In this document: positions 8,541 to 17,841 of the stretch, piece by piece
Layout of the letters: the number at the start of each line of letters is the position of its first letter
Numbering within the stretch: position 1 is the stretch's first letter
Source: Aeromicrobium sp.
GTDB lineage: Bacteria; Actinomycetota; Coriobacteriia; Anaerosomatales; Anaerosomataceae
Reading direction: 5' to 3'
Assembly (NCBI GenBank): GCA_015351705.1
Contig: JADIIM010000029.1
Span: 1-51,087 of the forward strand
Length of the DNA: 51,087 bases
Made by a program: the position numbers and the translations under genes
The notes under the pieces: generated by a model
Told to the model about the DNA's origin: nothing
Seen by the model: only the letters and a program-made list of their open reading frames with translations
Databases searched by the model: none

Positions 8541-10048
8541 ACGCGCACCTTCTTCACGCGCATCGCGAGCAGGACGTTCGCGACGAGGACCAGGACCGCG
8601 ACGAACTCGAGGCGGCCCGCCCACATCTGGAACATGTACGTGAGCTTGAGCCCGGTGGGCATCGAAGGCGACGTCACGCCGATGGAAAGGCCGGAGTTGG
8701 CGGTGGCGGAAACCGACTCGAACAGCGCCTCGGGCATCGAGTACCCGTACGCTGCGCCGATGACGGCACCGGTCACGTACGTGGCGATGTACAGCACGAA
8801 CATCGTGGTCGCCATGCCGGTGACCTCCGGCGTGAGCACCCGGGGGCCGAGATGATGGTAGCGCGCACGGATGGTCGCGCTGTTGGGGGCGAGTGCCTGC
8901 TTGATGTACAGGACGATGGACTTGCCGATCACGCCGAGACGCAACGCCTTGATACCGCCGCCGGTAGACGACAGCGACCCGCCGATCCCCATGCCGATGA
9001 TGATCGCGATCAACGCGGCACCGCCGAAGTCGTGCAGCAACTGATTGCCGTAGACCGTCTGATGGCCCGCGCTGTGGCCGGATATGACCTGGAACACGCT
9101 GCGCCTGAAGATGCCGAACGTACCGGTGAACGCACCCTCGGCTTTGGCGCCGAGCACGACGAGCATCGACATCACAGCGATAGCACCTGCGAGCACCCTC
9201 GTCTCGATGCTCTTCCACAGTTCGCCGGGTGCGCCGGCCCACACGCGAGCGTGCAACGCGAAGTTGAGAGAGCCCGCGGCCATGAGGAACAGTGCGATCA
9301 GTTCTACCAGGTAACTGTGGTAGTACATCAGGTTCATACGCTGGGGCGCGAAGCCTCCGGTATCAAACGCCGCCACGGAGATCCAGAATGCGTGCAGCGC
9401 ACCGCGGCCGGGCGACATGCCGAGGTGGCTCATCACGCCGAACAGCGTCACGGTCCCGAACACGACGTACACCGCCGTGACGAACCAGATGAAGCGTGCC
9501 GTGTGAAGCACGTTCGGCAGGATGCGCTCATCGCGGCCCTCGGCGAAGTAGAGCGAGAACGCGCCGCCCCGGAGGCCGACGGCGAGTGACAGCGCCGCGA
9601 CCACGATGCCCTGGCCACCGATGAACTGCATCAGGTGCCGCCACATGTTATGCGCATGGGCCATGTGATCGAGGTCCGCGGCCAGGGTAAGGCCGGAGAC
9701 GGTGAGTCCCGAGATCGCGTCGAACAGCGCGTCGAGATACGAACTGTAGTTGCCCGAGAGCGCAAGCGGCACGGCGCCCACAGCGGCGGCTCCCAGCCAT
9801 CCGAGAGCGGTGATGGCGAAAGCGTGCGTGTGGCTGACCCGACCAGCGTGGATGTCGATGTTGATGAGCGCTGCGCCGATGAGCAGCGCTACGCCCATCC
9901 CGAACACGTAGTGGATCGCGGCATGGGGCTCCCCTGCGATGAACCCGGTGGCCATGGGCGCCACCATCGCCAGTCCGATGCCGATGATGAACCTGCCGAC
10001 GAAGTGCGCGACGAGTCTGATGTCGTCGGTGCGCAGCCTGACCCACAT
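8537..10048 (-). CDS. trkH: TrkH/KtrB-family potassium transporter
   Basis: A 503-residue polytopic membrane protein. Four pore-loop-like repeats with selectivity-filter glycines are visible: 'AISGLTVSGLTL', 'AFDTGGFAP', 'GSLSSTGGGIK' and 'ATANSGLSIG', as in TrkH/KtrB channels that take up potassium together with a cytoplasmic TrkA/KtrA gating ring. No trkA is in the window. It starts 1 base after the stop of a 42-residue membrane peptide gene and its stop overlaps the OB-like gene, giving a four-gene operon that ends with the PAS-like protein. Confidence 0.93.
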   Translation of the reverse strand: MWVRLRTDDIRLVAHFVGRFIIGIGLAMVAPMATGFIAGEPHAAIHYVFGMGVALLIGAALINIDIHAGRVSHTHAFAITALGWLGAAAVGAVPLALSGNYSSYLDALFDAISGLTVSGLTLAADLDHMAHAHNMWRHLMQFIGGQGIVVAALSLAVGLRGGAFSLYFAEGRDERILPNVLHTARFIWFVTAVYVVFGTVTLFGVMSHLGMSPGRGALHAFWISVAAFDTGGFAPQRMNLMYYHSYLVELIALFLMAAGSLNFALHARVWAGAPGELWKSIETRVLAGAIAVMSMLVVLGAKAEGAFTGTFGIFRRSVFQVISGHSAGHQTVYGNQLLHDFGGAALIAIIIGMGIGGSLSSTGGGIKALRLGVIGKSIVLYIKQALAPNSATIRARYHHLGPRVLTPEVTGMATTMFVLYIATYVTGAVIGAAYGYSMPEALFESVSATANSGLSIGVTSPSMPTGLKLTYMFQMWAGRLEFVAVLVLVANVLLAMRVKKVRV

Positions 10049-10049
10049 G

Positions 10050-10178
10050 TCAGAGGACCCACACGATGAGCGCGGTGAGGGCGAACAAGGCCCCGAGGAA
10101 CGCGAGGAACGCGGTCATCTCGGTAAGCAGGCCTCGGGCCCACGTCCGGAGAGGGATATGGAACAGGTACCGATGCAT
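10050..10178 (-). CDS. 42-residue membrane peptide coupled to trkH
   Basis: A short frame from ATG 10178 with GAGG about 10 bases upstream. The product has an amphipathic basic N-terminus ('MHRYLFHIPLRTWARG') and one hydrophobic helix ('MTAFLAFLGALFALTALIVWVL') that runs to the end. Its stop is 1 base before the trkH ATG, so it would be translated with trkH. By analogy with small subunits such as KdpF it could be a transporter-stabilising peptide; this is inference and no family is recognised. Support is the operon position and the clear membrane helix. Confidence 0.6.
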   Translation of the reverse strand: MHRYLFHIPLRTWARGLLTEMTAFLAFLGALFALTALIVWVL

Positions 10179-10314
10179 ACGCCTGGACCTCGCACAGGGA
10201 CGGGGGCTCCGCACGCGAGTATAGCCGATGCGCTGCACGGGCACTGCGGTCACGACACGCGCCCGGCAGTGGGACCGACCGGGCGGCGTCCGCTTCCCCC
10301 GGCCCCCGACGCAA

Positions 10315-10341
10315 GACGACCGGCCGCAGGGGCCGGTCGTC
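10315..10341 (-). terminator. hairpin terminator after tRNA-Phe
   Basis: A perfect 11-bp stem (10315-10325 with 10331-10341) and a 5-base loop, located 11 bases downstream of the tRNA on the minus strand. It is followed by TTGCG, so only a weak T-run. Confidence 0.7.
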
Positions 10342-10351
10342 AGCATGTGCG

Positions 10352-10427
10352 TGGTGGCCAGAGACGGACTTGAACCGCCGACACGGGGATTTTCAGTCCC
10401 CTGCTCTACCATCTGAGCTACCTGGCC
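10352..10427 (-). tRNA. tRNA-Phe (GAA)
   Basis: A 76-base cloverleaf on the minus strand. The acceptor stem GGCCAGG pairs with TCTGGCC. The anticodon stem is GGGGA/TCCCC around loop CTGAAAA, giving anticodon GAA. The T-arm reads GGTTCAAGTCC, with discriminator A and an encoded CCA. Confidence 0.97.
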
Positions 10428-10624
10428 TTGTGGTGCTGAAAGAGAGTACCCAACGGTCGCGGGTAAATCAAGCGACCGCCGACTGCCCGGCCCGCGCACC
10501 GGGGCCCGGCGGAGCCGCTCGGCGGCGCCCCCGGATCACGGCCCTCGTCGCGGCAGGGTACCCGCACCCGGGAGTCGAACATATCATCTACGTGTGTAGT
10601 GCCGTGCCGAGGGGGTAGCCTGCA

Positions 10625-12124
10625 ATGCGTCCGTCCACCCGCACCCATGCCCGACTCCGTGCCGCTGCGACCGGCGCGTGCGCGCTGCTGCTCGCGACCG
10701 CACTCGGCGGGTGTGCCGCCGCCGAGGAAGAGGCCGCCGCGCCATCGATCCCAGCGGGCACCCACGACCCCGCCGTCTGGGGCGAGGTCTACCCGGACCA
10801 GTACCGCACGTACCTCGCCACCGCCGATGAGCGCCCCGCGGACAAGAGCGCGTACAAGCGCGGCTTCGACGGCGGCGTGATGTACGACAAGCTCTCCGAG
10901 TACCCGTTCATGCCGCTGCTGTTCAACGGCTGGGGCTTCGGCGTCGAGTACAACGAGCCGCGCGGTCACTACTACATGATGATCGACCAGGCCGAGATCG
11001 ATCCGTCACGCGTCAAAGCCGGCGGCGCCTGCCTCACCTGCAAGTCGCCCTACACACAGGACCTCTACGAGCAGGACAGGGGCGCGCTCTTCTCGGCAAG
11101 CTACACCGAGGCCGTGGAGATGCTGCCATCCGAGCACCGCACTCTCGGCGCAGCGTGTATCGACTGTCACGACAGCGGGTCGATGGCACTCGCCACCCGT
11201 CGATGGACCGTTGACGCCGCGCTCACGGAGGTAGGGCTCGACCCCGAAGGACTGTCCACCGAGCAGCAGTCGCTCATGGTGTGCGGACAGTGCCACTGCA
11301 CGTACTCGGTGATGAAGGAGGACGGTGCCTCGATCGACGTGGACTTTCCCTGGGAGGGCAGTCAGTGGGGCGCGATCACCGTGGAGAACATCATCGAGCG
11401 CCTGCTCGACGACCCCGCCCGCGCTGAATGGACCCAGGCGGTCACCGGTCAGAAGCTCGGCTTCATCCGGCATCCCGACATCGAGTTCTACACAGCGGGC
11501 TCGCCGCACGCCGCCACCGGCGTGGTCTGTGCCGACTGCCACATGCTGGATACCAAGACCACCGGCGGAACCTTCTCCAGCCACGACCTCAAGAGCCCGC
11601 TCAAGATGGACATGGCCCCGTGCCAGCGCTGCCACCCCGGCTCGGCAAGCGAGCTCCGCGCACAGGTGATCGAGGTCCAGGAGGCCAACCTCGGCCTGCT
11701 CATCAACGCCGGCTACAAGACCGCGACGGTGGCCAAGCTCATCGAACTCGCCAACGAGTCGCTTGACCCCATGGCAGCCGACGTCCGCCCGGCCTACGAG
11801 AAGGGCGCGCGGCTCTACCGCCAGGCCCTCTACCGCGTGATCTTCATGGGGGCGGAGAACTCGGTGGGATTCCACAACCCCGCCGAGGGACGCCGGATCC
11901 TCATCGACGCCGCCTCGTACGCCGATGACGCCGAGGCGACCATGCGGGAGCTGCTCGCGAGCAAGGGCATAAGCGTGTCCGCCGAGGTCCCGCTGGAGCT
12001 GCGCACGTATCTCGACGGGCGCGGCGAACACGACCTCGGCTTCGTGCGCGAGCACCACATCGACGATCCCACCGGACAGGCGCAGAAGACGTGGCCGGCG
12101 AACCTGGCGGCGCTCCTGCAGTAG
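10625..12124 (+). CDS. nrfA: pentaheme cytochrome c nitrite reductase (NrfA), lipoprotein
   Basis: Ammonia-forming nitrite reductase, which reduces nitrite to ammonium with six electrons outside the cytoplasmic membrane. Five haem sites are visible: the family-specific catalytic 'CLTCK' (136-140), 'CIDCH' (178), 'CGQCH' (220), 'CADCH' (302) and 'CQRCH' (333). The conserved Tyr two residues after the third haem site, 'HPDIEFY' and the distal 'GFHNP' are also present. A signal sequence ending in 'LGGC' (Cys30) predicts lipid anchoring. ATG 10625 follows GAGGGGG. No NrfH quinol dehydrogenase is adjacent; the 12-heme cytochrome at 43 kb is a possible donor (inference). Confidence 0.96.
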   Translation: MRPSTRTHARLRAAATGACALLLATALGGCAAAEEEAAAPSIPAGTHDPAVWGEVYPDQYRTYLATADERPADKSAYKRGFDGGVMYDKLSEYPFMPLLFNGWGFGVEYNEPRGHYYMMIDQAEIDPSRVKAGGACLTCKSPYTQDLYEQDRGALFSASYTEAVEMLPSEHRTLGAACIDCHDSGSMALATRRWTVDAALTEVGLDPEGLSTEQQSLMVCGQCHCTYSVMKEDGASIDVDFPWEGSQWGAITVENIIERLLDDPARAEWTQAVTGQKLGFIRHPDIEFYTAGSPHAATGVVCADCHMLDTKTTGGTFSSHDLKSPLKMDMAPCQRCHPGSASELRAQVIEVQEANLGLLINAGYKTATVAKLIELANESLDPMAADVRPAYEKGARLYRQALYRVIFMGAENSVGFHNPAEGRRILIDAASYADDAEATMRELLASKGISVSAEVPLELRTYLDGRGEHDLGFVREHHIDDPTGQAQKTWPANLAALLQ

Positions 12125-12191
12125 CCGTGTGGGACCGGACGTGTGACTGACTCCGCCTGCGGCACGGTAAGCCACGCGACAGGCGAGCGCC

Positions 12192-12926
12192 CTACCCCGC
12201 GTCCACGCGGTGGAAGACCACGCCGAGCCACACGCGCTCGGCCTCGTCCGGCATCCCCACCGGACCTGCCGCGCGGTCACCCTCACAGCGCTGGTTGACC
12301 TCGGCCTTGGTGCCGAACACGAGTTCGGCCCAGCACGGGCGCGGGTCACCGTCCTTAGGCTTGCCCACGCTCCCGTCGCTCACGTAGTGGACCGCGCGGC
12401 CGTCCGGCGCGGTGAGCACCCGGTGGTACGGGATGTGAATGTGCCCCACGCACACCAGGTCGGCCTGCCCGAGGTCCGCGAGCTTGGCGAGGTTGTCGTC
12501 CGGGCGGTCCGGCATCAAGTACTCGTTGATACGCCGGGGGCTGCCGTGGCACAGGAGGACCCGAGCGCCGGCCTCCTCCAGACGGATGTCGTCGCGCAGT
12601 GTGGCCAGGTACTCATGCTCCGGATCGTCGAGCGCCGCGTCGGTGCGCGTGTAGCTCTCGGCACCGATCGCCTTGTCCGCCTCCGTAGGGTAGTAACAGC
12701 CGCAGCTGCCGAGGCGCTTGCCCACGCCGTCGTCGTAGTTGCCCCTGATGACCGGGTCGCCGGTGGCCTTCACCAGCGCGATCACCCCGGACGGGTCGGG
12801 ACCGTAGCCTACCAGATCACCGAGGCAGTAGCGCTCGGCGATGCCGCTCGCTTCAATGTCAGCGAGCACCGCCTCGAGAGCGGGCAGGTTGGCGTGGATG
12901 TCCGAGTAGAGCGCGACCCGGCGCAT
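12192..12926 (-). CDS. metallophosphoesterase of an arsenic operon
   Basis: A 244-residue calcineurin-like phosphoesterase. It has the metal-binding motifs 'SDIHAN' (about 8-13), 'GDLVGYGPDP', 'GNYDD', 'CHGSP' and 'GHIHIPY' in the usual order. An unusual 'CGCYYP' insertion follows the GNYDD motif. The start is the ATG at 12924-12926, directly before 'RRVALYSDIHAN', one base downstream of the acr3 stop on the same strand, so it belongs to the arsR-acr3 operon. The substrate is unknown; co-transcription with arsenite export hints at a phosphate/arsenate-related or stress role (inference). Confidence 0.88.
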   Translation of the reverse strand: MRRVALYSDIHANLPALEAVLADIEASGIAERYCLGDLVGYGPDPSGVIALVKATGDPVIRGNYDDGVGKRLGSCGCYYPTEADKAIGAESYTRTDAALDDPEHEYLATLRDDIRLEEAGARVLLCHGSPRRINEYLMPDRPDDNLAKLADLGQADLVCVGHIHIPYHRVLTAPDGRAVHYVSDGSVGKPKDGDPRPCWAELVFGTKAEVNQRCEGDRAAGPVGMPDEAERVWLGVVFHRVDAG

Positions 12927-12927
12927 G

Positions 12928-14043
<1,116 letters not shown>

Positions 14044-14044
14044 C

Positions 14045-14347
14045 TCATGCCCCCTTCGCTGGACAGGACGGATGCTCGGCGATGAGGCCGTCGAGCGCGT
14101 CGGTCAGGTCCGCGAGCGGCCCCTCGGCGATGCAGTAGACCATGCTCGTACCCCGGGGAGTGGCGCGCACGACGCCCGCGTCCTTCAGGACGGCGAGGTG
14201 CTGCGAGATGGTCGACTGCGCCAGCGGCAGCTCGCTGAAGATCTCGCCCCCCATGCATGCGTCTTGCGCCGCAAGCACGCGGAGTATCCGTACGCGGGCC
14301 GGATGGCCGAGTGCGCGAGCCACCTGTGCGATACGTTCGTCGTCCAC
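14045..14347 (-). CDS. arsR: ArsR-family metalloregulatory repressor
   Basis: A 100-residue winged-helix regulator from a GTG at 14345-14347 with GGAGG 6 bases upstream. The ArsR fold is clear: 'ALGHPARVRILRVLA' and the recognition helix 'LAQSTISQHLAVLKDAGVV'. The ELCVCDL arsenic site of classical E. coli ArsR is absent; single Cys residues at about 31 and 96 could form an atypical As(III) site. It heads the acr3 operon and has a near-perfect palindrome 25 bases upstream, so it is probably autoregulated and derepressed by arsenite. Confidence 0.93.
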   Translation of the reverse strand: MDDERIAQVARALGHPARVRILRVLAAQDACMGGEIFSELPLAQSTISQHLAVLKDAGVVRATPRGTSMVYCIAEGPLADLTDALDGLIAEHPSCPAKGA

Positions 14348-14371
14348 TGCCGCCTCCTGCCCTAACGCTCA

Positions 14372-14394
14372 ATCGTCCATCGTCGATGAACGAT
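14372..14394. promoter_or_regulatory. probable ArsR operator, 23-bp palindrome
   Basis: ATCGT-C-CATCG-T-CGATG-A-ACGAT is symmetric at 10 of 11 position pairs. It lies 25 bases upstream of the arsR start, where a promoter would be expected. Size and place fit an ArsR dimer site (inference). Confidence 0.75.
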
Positions 14395-14443
14395 AGACGC
14401 TCAGGCGGCCCGTGGTCAACGCGTGAAACGTGGAAGCAACAAG

Positions 14444-14469
14444 AAGAGGCGGCCCGAAGGCCGCCTCTT
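14444..14469 (-). terminator. terminator of the cold-shock gene
   Basis: A perfect 11-bp stem (14444-14454 with 14459-14469). On the minus strand it closes a C(TTCG)G tetraloop and is followed by a pyrimidine-rich CTTGTTGCTTCC. It starts 24 bases after the cold-shock stop. Confidence 0.85.
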
Positions 14470-14493
14470 CCCTACAAGCTATCGCCGCTACGC

Positions 14494-14697
14494 TTAGAGC
14501 GCGCGCACGTTGGTCGCCTGCTGCTTGCCGTTGTTGCCCGTGGCCTCGTCGAACGAGACCTTCTGGCCCTCGTCGAGGGTCTTGAAGCCATCGCCCTGGA
14601 TCTCGGAGAAGTGGACGAACAGGTCGTCGCCACCCTCACGCGAGATGAAGCCATAGCCCTTGTCCGGGTTGAACCACTTCACGGTACCTTCAGCCAT
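14494..14697 (-). CDS. csp: cold-shock protein, CspA family
   Basis: A 67-residue single-domain cold-shock protein that binds single-stranded RNA/DNA and acts as an RNA chaperone. It shows the family start '[16 protein letters not shown]' with RNP1 (K-G-Y-G-F-I) and RNP2-like 'DLFVHFSEI', and ends 'QATNVRAL'. Length matches the family. Monocistronic: it has its own terminator and a small leader hairpin just upstream of the ribosome site. Confidence 0.97.
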   Translation of the reverse strand: MAEGTVKWFNPDKGYGFISREGGDDLFVHFSEIQGDGFKTLDEGQKVSFDEATGNNGKQQATNVRAL

Positions 14698-14712
14698 TCC
14701 AAACCTACTTCC

Positions 14713-14727
14713 TTGCCCAACGGGCAA
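14713..14727 (-). promoter_or_regulatory. leader hairpin upstream of csp
   Basis: TTGCCC-GTT-GGGCAA on the minus strand forms a 6-bp stem directly before the likely ribosome site (GGAAGTAGG) of the cold-shock gene. Cold-shock mRNAs often have structured leaders that respond to temperature. The role here is inferred from position only. Confidence 0.4.
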
Positions 14728-14851
14728 AACATAACGGCGCGACTTCCGCTTCAAGAACTGCGGAGTGTCACGCCGCGATCCTTCGGGCCCCATCGGCCCG
14801 CGCGTGCAGTATAGCAGGTCGCGGCGCCGTACGCACGCGCGGGCCGCGGAC

Positions 14852-15280
14852 TCACCCGCGCCACAGCTCGCAGACCCACTCGCGACAGATGTCCGCACGG
14901 TAGGTGCGAGGCAGCAGACAGCCGGTGTCCGGGTGGCAGAACTGGCACTTGCGGACGTCCACCCACGCGGGGAGCGACGCCCGATACGCCGCGCCCTCGG
15001 CAGTGGGAAGGTGGCTCAGGCGCGGGTCGTGGAGCGGCTCGACGCCCGCCTCGCCCGCACGATACTCGGTGTCAGTGACCACGAGCGCGCCGCTTGCCTG
15101 CAGCCGCTCAAGCCAGAGCTCGATGTACTCGGGCAGCCAGCCGTCGCCGATGTAGGCCCCGTTCTCGTCGTGCGCAAGATAGAGACAGCAGCAGAGGCCG
15201 CCGCACTCGTTGCAGAGGTCGAAGTCCTCGGCCTGGGCCTCGGCCACGGCCACCCTAGTCGCCCGCGTTCCGTGCCACAT
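14852..15280 (-). CDS. YkgJ-like cysteine-cluster protein
   Basis: A 142-residue soluble protein with '[13 protein letters not shown]' near the N-terminus, '[10 protein letters not shown]' near residue 115 and 'CREWVC' close to the end. These are the Cys clusters of the CxxCxxCC (YkgJ/UPF0153) family, thought to bind zinc or an Fe-S cluster. The ATG at 15280 (GGGGG 4 bases upstream) overlaps the ferredoxin oxidoreductase beta gene by 26 bases; GTG 15253 is an alternative start. Its place at the end of that operon hints at a maturation or electron-transfer role (inference). Confidence 0.8.
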   Translation of the reverse strand: MWHGTRATRVAVAEAQAEDFDLCNECGGLCCCLYLAHDENGAYIGDGWLPEYIELWLERLQASGALVVTDTEYRAGEAGVEPLHDPRLSHLPTAEGAAYRASLPAWVDVRKCQFCHPDTGCLLPRTYRADICREWVCELWRG

Positions 15281-16157
15281 AACGCCCCCAGCGCTCGTCG
15301 ATCCACGCCTGCACCTCGGCGACGTCGGCCTCGGACATGCCGCGAAAGCGCCCCTGGCTCGCGAGGTACTCGGCCACCGGCGTGCGCGGCTTGCCCGACT
15401 TGGCGAGCGCGGCCGAGCGCCCGGTGAGGCGGAAGACGCCATCGGCGATCTCGAAGAGGACCACCAGCCCGGTCTCCACGGCCAGCTTGCCGAGGCGGAC
15501 CGAGTCTTTGGGGTCGAAGCTCCAGCCGCTCGGGCAGGGCGTGTTCATGTGGAGATAGCGCAGACCGCGACGGTCGCGCGCCGTGACCATCTTGTCGTAG
15601 ACGTCGGTGGGAAACGCCGCGCTCGTGGAGGCCACGTAGCCGATGCGGTGCGCCTCCATGATGGCGAGCACGTCTTTGGGGTTCTCGCGCTTGCCGGTCC
15701 ACGTGGTGGTGGTCTTAGCGCCGTGCGGCGTGGAGCCCGAGCGCTGCGTGCCGGTGTTCATGTACGCCTCGTTGTCGTAGCAGACGTAGATGAAGTCGTC
15801 GTCGCGCTCGGCGGCGCCCGAGAGCGCCTGGATGCCGATGTCGGCCGTCCCGCCGTCGCCGGCCATCGCGAGCACGGTCATCTCGCCCTCGCGCCCCATA
15901 GCGCGCAGTCCCGCGCGAACACCGGCAGCCGCGGCCGCGGTGCTCGGGAAGGCGACGTTGATCCACGGGATGTCGAGCGAGGCGAGCGGGTACATTCCGC
16001 CGAGGACGGTCAGGCAGCTTGCCGGGTTCACGAGCACCATGCGGCCGTCAAGCGCCTTGGTGATCGCGCGCAGGCCGATGCCGATGCCGCAGCCCGCGCA
16101 CGCGCGGTTGCCGGAGAGCAGGTGCTCGGTGGTGGGGAGTTCGGTGACGCACGTCAT
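15255..16157 (-). CDS. porB: 2-oxoacid:ferredoxin oxidoreductase, beta (TPP) subunit
   Basis: A 300-residue thiamine-pyrophosphate subunit. It shows 'GNRACAGCGIGIGLR' (cluster Cys plus TPP region), 'MAGDGGTADIGIQAL' (the GDG...N-type TPP/Mg motif region) and 'YVCYDNEAYMNTGTQRSG', typical of PorB/VorB. The complex oxidatively decarboxylates a 2-oxoacid to acyl-CoA and reduces ferredoxin, or runs in reverse. Its start overlaps the alpha-subunit stop by 4 bases. Substrate (pyruvate, branched-chain or aryl 2-oxoacid) cannot be decided from sequence by eye. Confidence 0.93.
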   Translation of the reverse strand: MTCVTELPTTEHLLSGNRACAGCGIGIGLRAITKALDGRMVLVNPASCLTVLGGMYPLASLDIPWINVAFPSTAAAAAGVRAGLRAMGREGEMTVLAMAGDGGTADIGIQALSGAAERDDDFIYVCYDNEAYMNTGTQRSGSTPHGAKTTTTWTGKRENPKDVLAIMEAHRIGYVASTSAAFPTDVYDKMVTARDRRGLRYLHMNTPCPSGWSFDPKDSVRLGKLAVETGLVVLFEIADGVFRLTGRSAALAKSGKPRTPVAEYLASQGRFRGMSEADVAEVQAWIDERWGRYVARNAGD

Positions 16158-17371
16158 CGCATGCTCCCTTCGGCCAGGTTGATCCAGACGGGTGCGCGGT
16201 CGGTGACGCCCGCAGCCAGGTCGCCGAGCGCCGCGCGTGTGGCGGCCGCGAGCTGCCCGGGCGAGACGTCGCGCCCGCCCAGGCCGCAGATGGCGCCATA
16301 GACGGCCGGAGCGTCCGGTGCGGCGTAGAGCGCGGCTTTGAGGTCCTCGGCGATCGGTCCCTGGTAGCCGTAGGAGAGCGCCTTATCGAACACGAGCGCG
16401 AGCGCGCGCCCGGCCAGCCGCTCGCGGAGTGCGGCCACAGGGAACGGGCGGTAACAGCGGATGCCGAGCACACCAGCGCGTACTCCCTCGGCGCGAAGCG
16501 CCTCGGCCACCAGCGTGAGCTGCGTGACAAGCGAGCCCGCCGCCACAAGCACGATCTCAGCATCATCGAGGAGGTACTCGCAGACGAGCCCGCCCCAGCC
16601 GCGGCCGGTGGCGGTCTCCCACGCGCGGTCCACGTCCGGTACCACCTCGAGCGCCTCGAGAAGCGCGCCGTGGTGCATGGCGCGGAACTCCATGTAGCCG
16701 GGCTGCAGCGTGCCGTCGGCGTCCGCGCGCGGGTCGGCGAGCGTGACCGGGCCGACATTGCGCGGGTTGTTCACGTCCACGACCTGCAGCGGCGCGGTGC
16801 GCGGCGGCAGGAACGCGTCGGCGACCTCGGCGTCCGGCACGTCCACCGGCATCATGGTGTGTGAGAGCAGGAAGCCGTCGTAGCACACCATCACGGGCAC
16901 GTTCAGGCGCTCGGCGATGCGGAACGCCTGAACGGTAGTGTCGAGGATCTCCTGGTTGTCGCGGCAGTACAGCTGCACCCAGCCGGCGTCGCGCACGCTC
17001 ATGGAGTCCTGCTGGTCGTTCAAGACGTTCCACGGCGCGGCCATCGCGCGGTTGGCCACGCACATCACGATCGGCAGCCGTGCGCCGGCCGCCCACCACA
17101 CCTGCTCGGTCATGTAGGCGAGGCCGTTCGCGCTCGTGGCGGTGAAGGCCCGGGCGCCGACAGTGGACGCACCGATGCAAACGGTCAGTGCCGAGTGCTC
17201 GCTCTCGACCGCCACGAACTCGGCGGGAAGCTCGCCTTGCTCGACCCACTTGGAGAGGTTCTCCACCACAGGCGACTGCGGGGTGATGGGATAGGCGGCG
17301 ACCACCTGGACGCGCGCGAGCTTGGCGGCGGTGGCGGCGGCGTCGTTGCCGGTCATGACGTGGACGGTCAT
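16154..17371 (-). CDS. porA: 2-oxoacid:ferredoxin oxidoreductase, alpha subunit
   Basis: A 405-residue alpha subunit. It has the hallmark 'AAYPITPQSPVVE' near residue 30, 'VESEHSALTVCIGAS', 'FTATSANGLAYM' and the C-terminal domain with 'RCYRPFPVAALRE'. This subunit contributes the pyrimidine-binding and transketolase-C-like domains. The start ATG at 17369-17371 overlaps the delta-subunit stop. Length is normal for a four-subunit PorA/VorA. Confidence 0.93.
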   Translation of the reverse strand: MTVHVMTGNDAAATAAKLARVQVVAAYPITPQSPVVENLSKWVEQGELPAEFVAVESEHSALTVCIGASTVGARAFTATSANGLAYMTEQVWWAAGARLPIVMCVANRAMAAPWNVLNDQQDSMSVRDAGWVQLYCRDNQEILDTTVQAFRIAERLNVPVMVCYDGFLLSHTMMPVDVPDAEVADAFLPPRTAPLQVVDVNNPRNVGPVTLADPRADADGTLQPGYMEFRAMHHGALLEALEVVPDVDRAWETATGRGWGGLVCEYLLDDAEIVLVAAGSLVTQLTLVAEALRAEGVRAGVLGIRCYRPFPVAALRERLAGRALALVFDKALSYGYQGPIAEDLKAALYAAPDAPAVYGAICGLGGRDVSPGQLAAATRAALGDLAAGVTDRAPVWINLAEGSMR

Positions 17372-17676
17372 CGGGCGGCACCTCCGGGCATCTCGCACAC
17401 CCCGTGCGCGCGCTCGGGCACCATCTCGATTGCGTGCGCCGGACACTCCTCGGCGCAGATCCCGCAGCCCTTGCAGTACTCCAGCTCGATCTCAGGCGGC
17501 ATGCCCTGCGTGATGCACGCGTCGGGACAGTACAGCCAGCACAGCTGGCAGGTTACTTTGCCCGCCTTGGCGGCAAGGCACAGCTCGGCGCGCATGACGG
17601 GTCGGCTGCTGCGCCAGTCGCCGGTGCGGCCGGCCTCGCCCACACTCGGGCGTGACATCGAGATCTTCTGATTCAT
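17368..17676 (-). CDS. porD: 2-oxoacid:ferredoxin oxidoreductase, delta (ferredoxin) subunit
   Basis: A 102-residue 2x[4Fe-4S] subunit. Two cluster motifs are visible: 'CQLCWLYCPDAC' and 'CKGCGICAEECPAHA'. It passes electrons from the TPP centre to external ferredoxin. The ATG at 17676 follows an AAGGA about 11 bases upstream. It heads the delta-alpha-beta block. The gamma gene, normally next to it, lies 845 bases upstream, beyond an inverted toxin-antitoxin pair, so this block probably needs its own promoter. Confidence 0.92.
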   Translation of the reverse strand: MNQKISMSRPSVGEAGRTGDWRSSRPVMRAELCLAAKAGKVTCQLCWLYCPDACITQGMPPEIELEYCKGCGICAEECPAHAIEMVPERAHGVCEMPGGAAR

Positions 17677-17794
17677 GCCGAAACGGTCCTTCCCCCAGCG
17701 TGAGGTCCCGGCCGATGCGGCCGCCCGTACAGGGTAGCGCAGCGCACGCCTCATCGCACGGCGGGCGAAGGCTGACCTGCAACGTGTCAGACAA

Positions 17795-17818
17795 GACATA
17801 TATGGTTGACATATATGG
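17795..17818. promoter_or_regulatory. double CATATATG operator upstream of the toxin-antitoxin pair
   Basis: GACATATATGG occurs twice, 13 bases apart (17795-17805 and 17808-17818). Each copy contains the palindrome CATATATG. The site is strikingly AT-rich against its surroundings, and lies 23 bases before the antitoxin start and about 120 bases before divergent porD. It fits an autoregulatory RHH antitoxin operator overlapping a -10 element (inference). Confidence 0.65.
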
Positions 17819-17841
17819 CGCGCCCGTGGATGATCGGAGGT

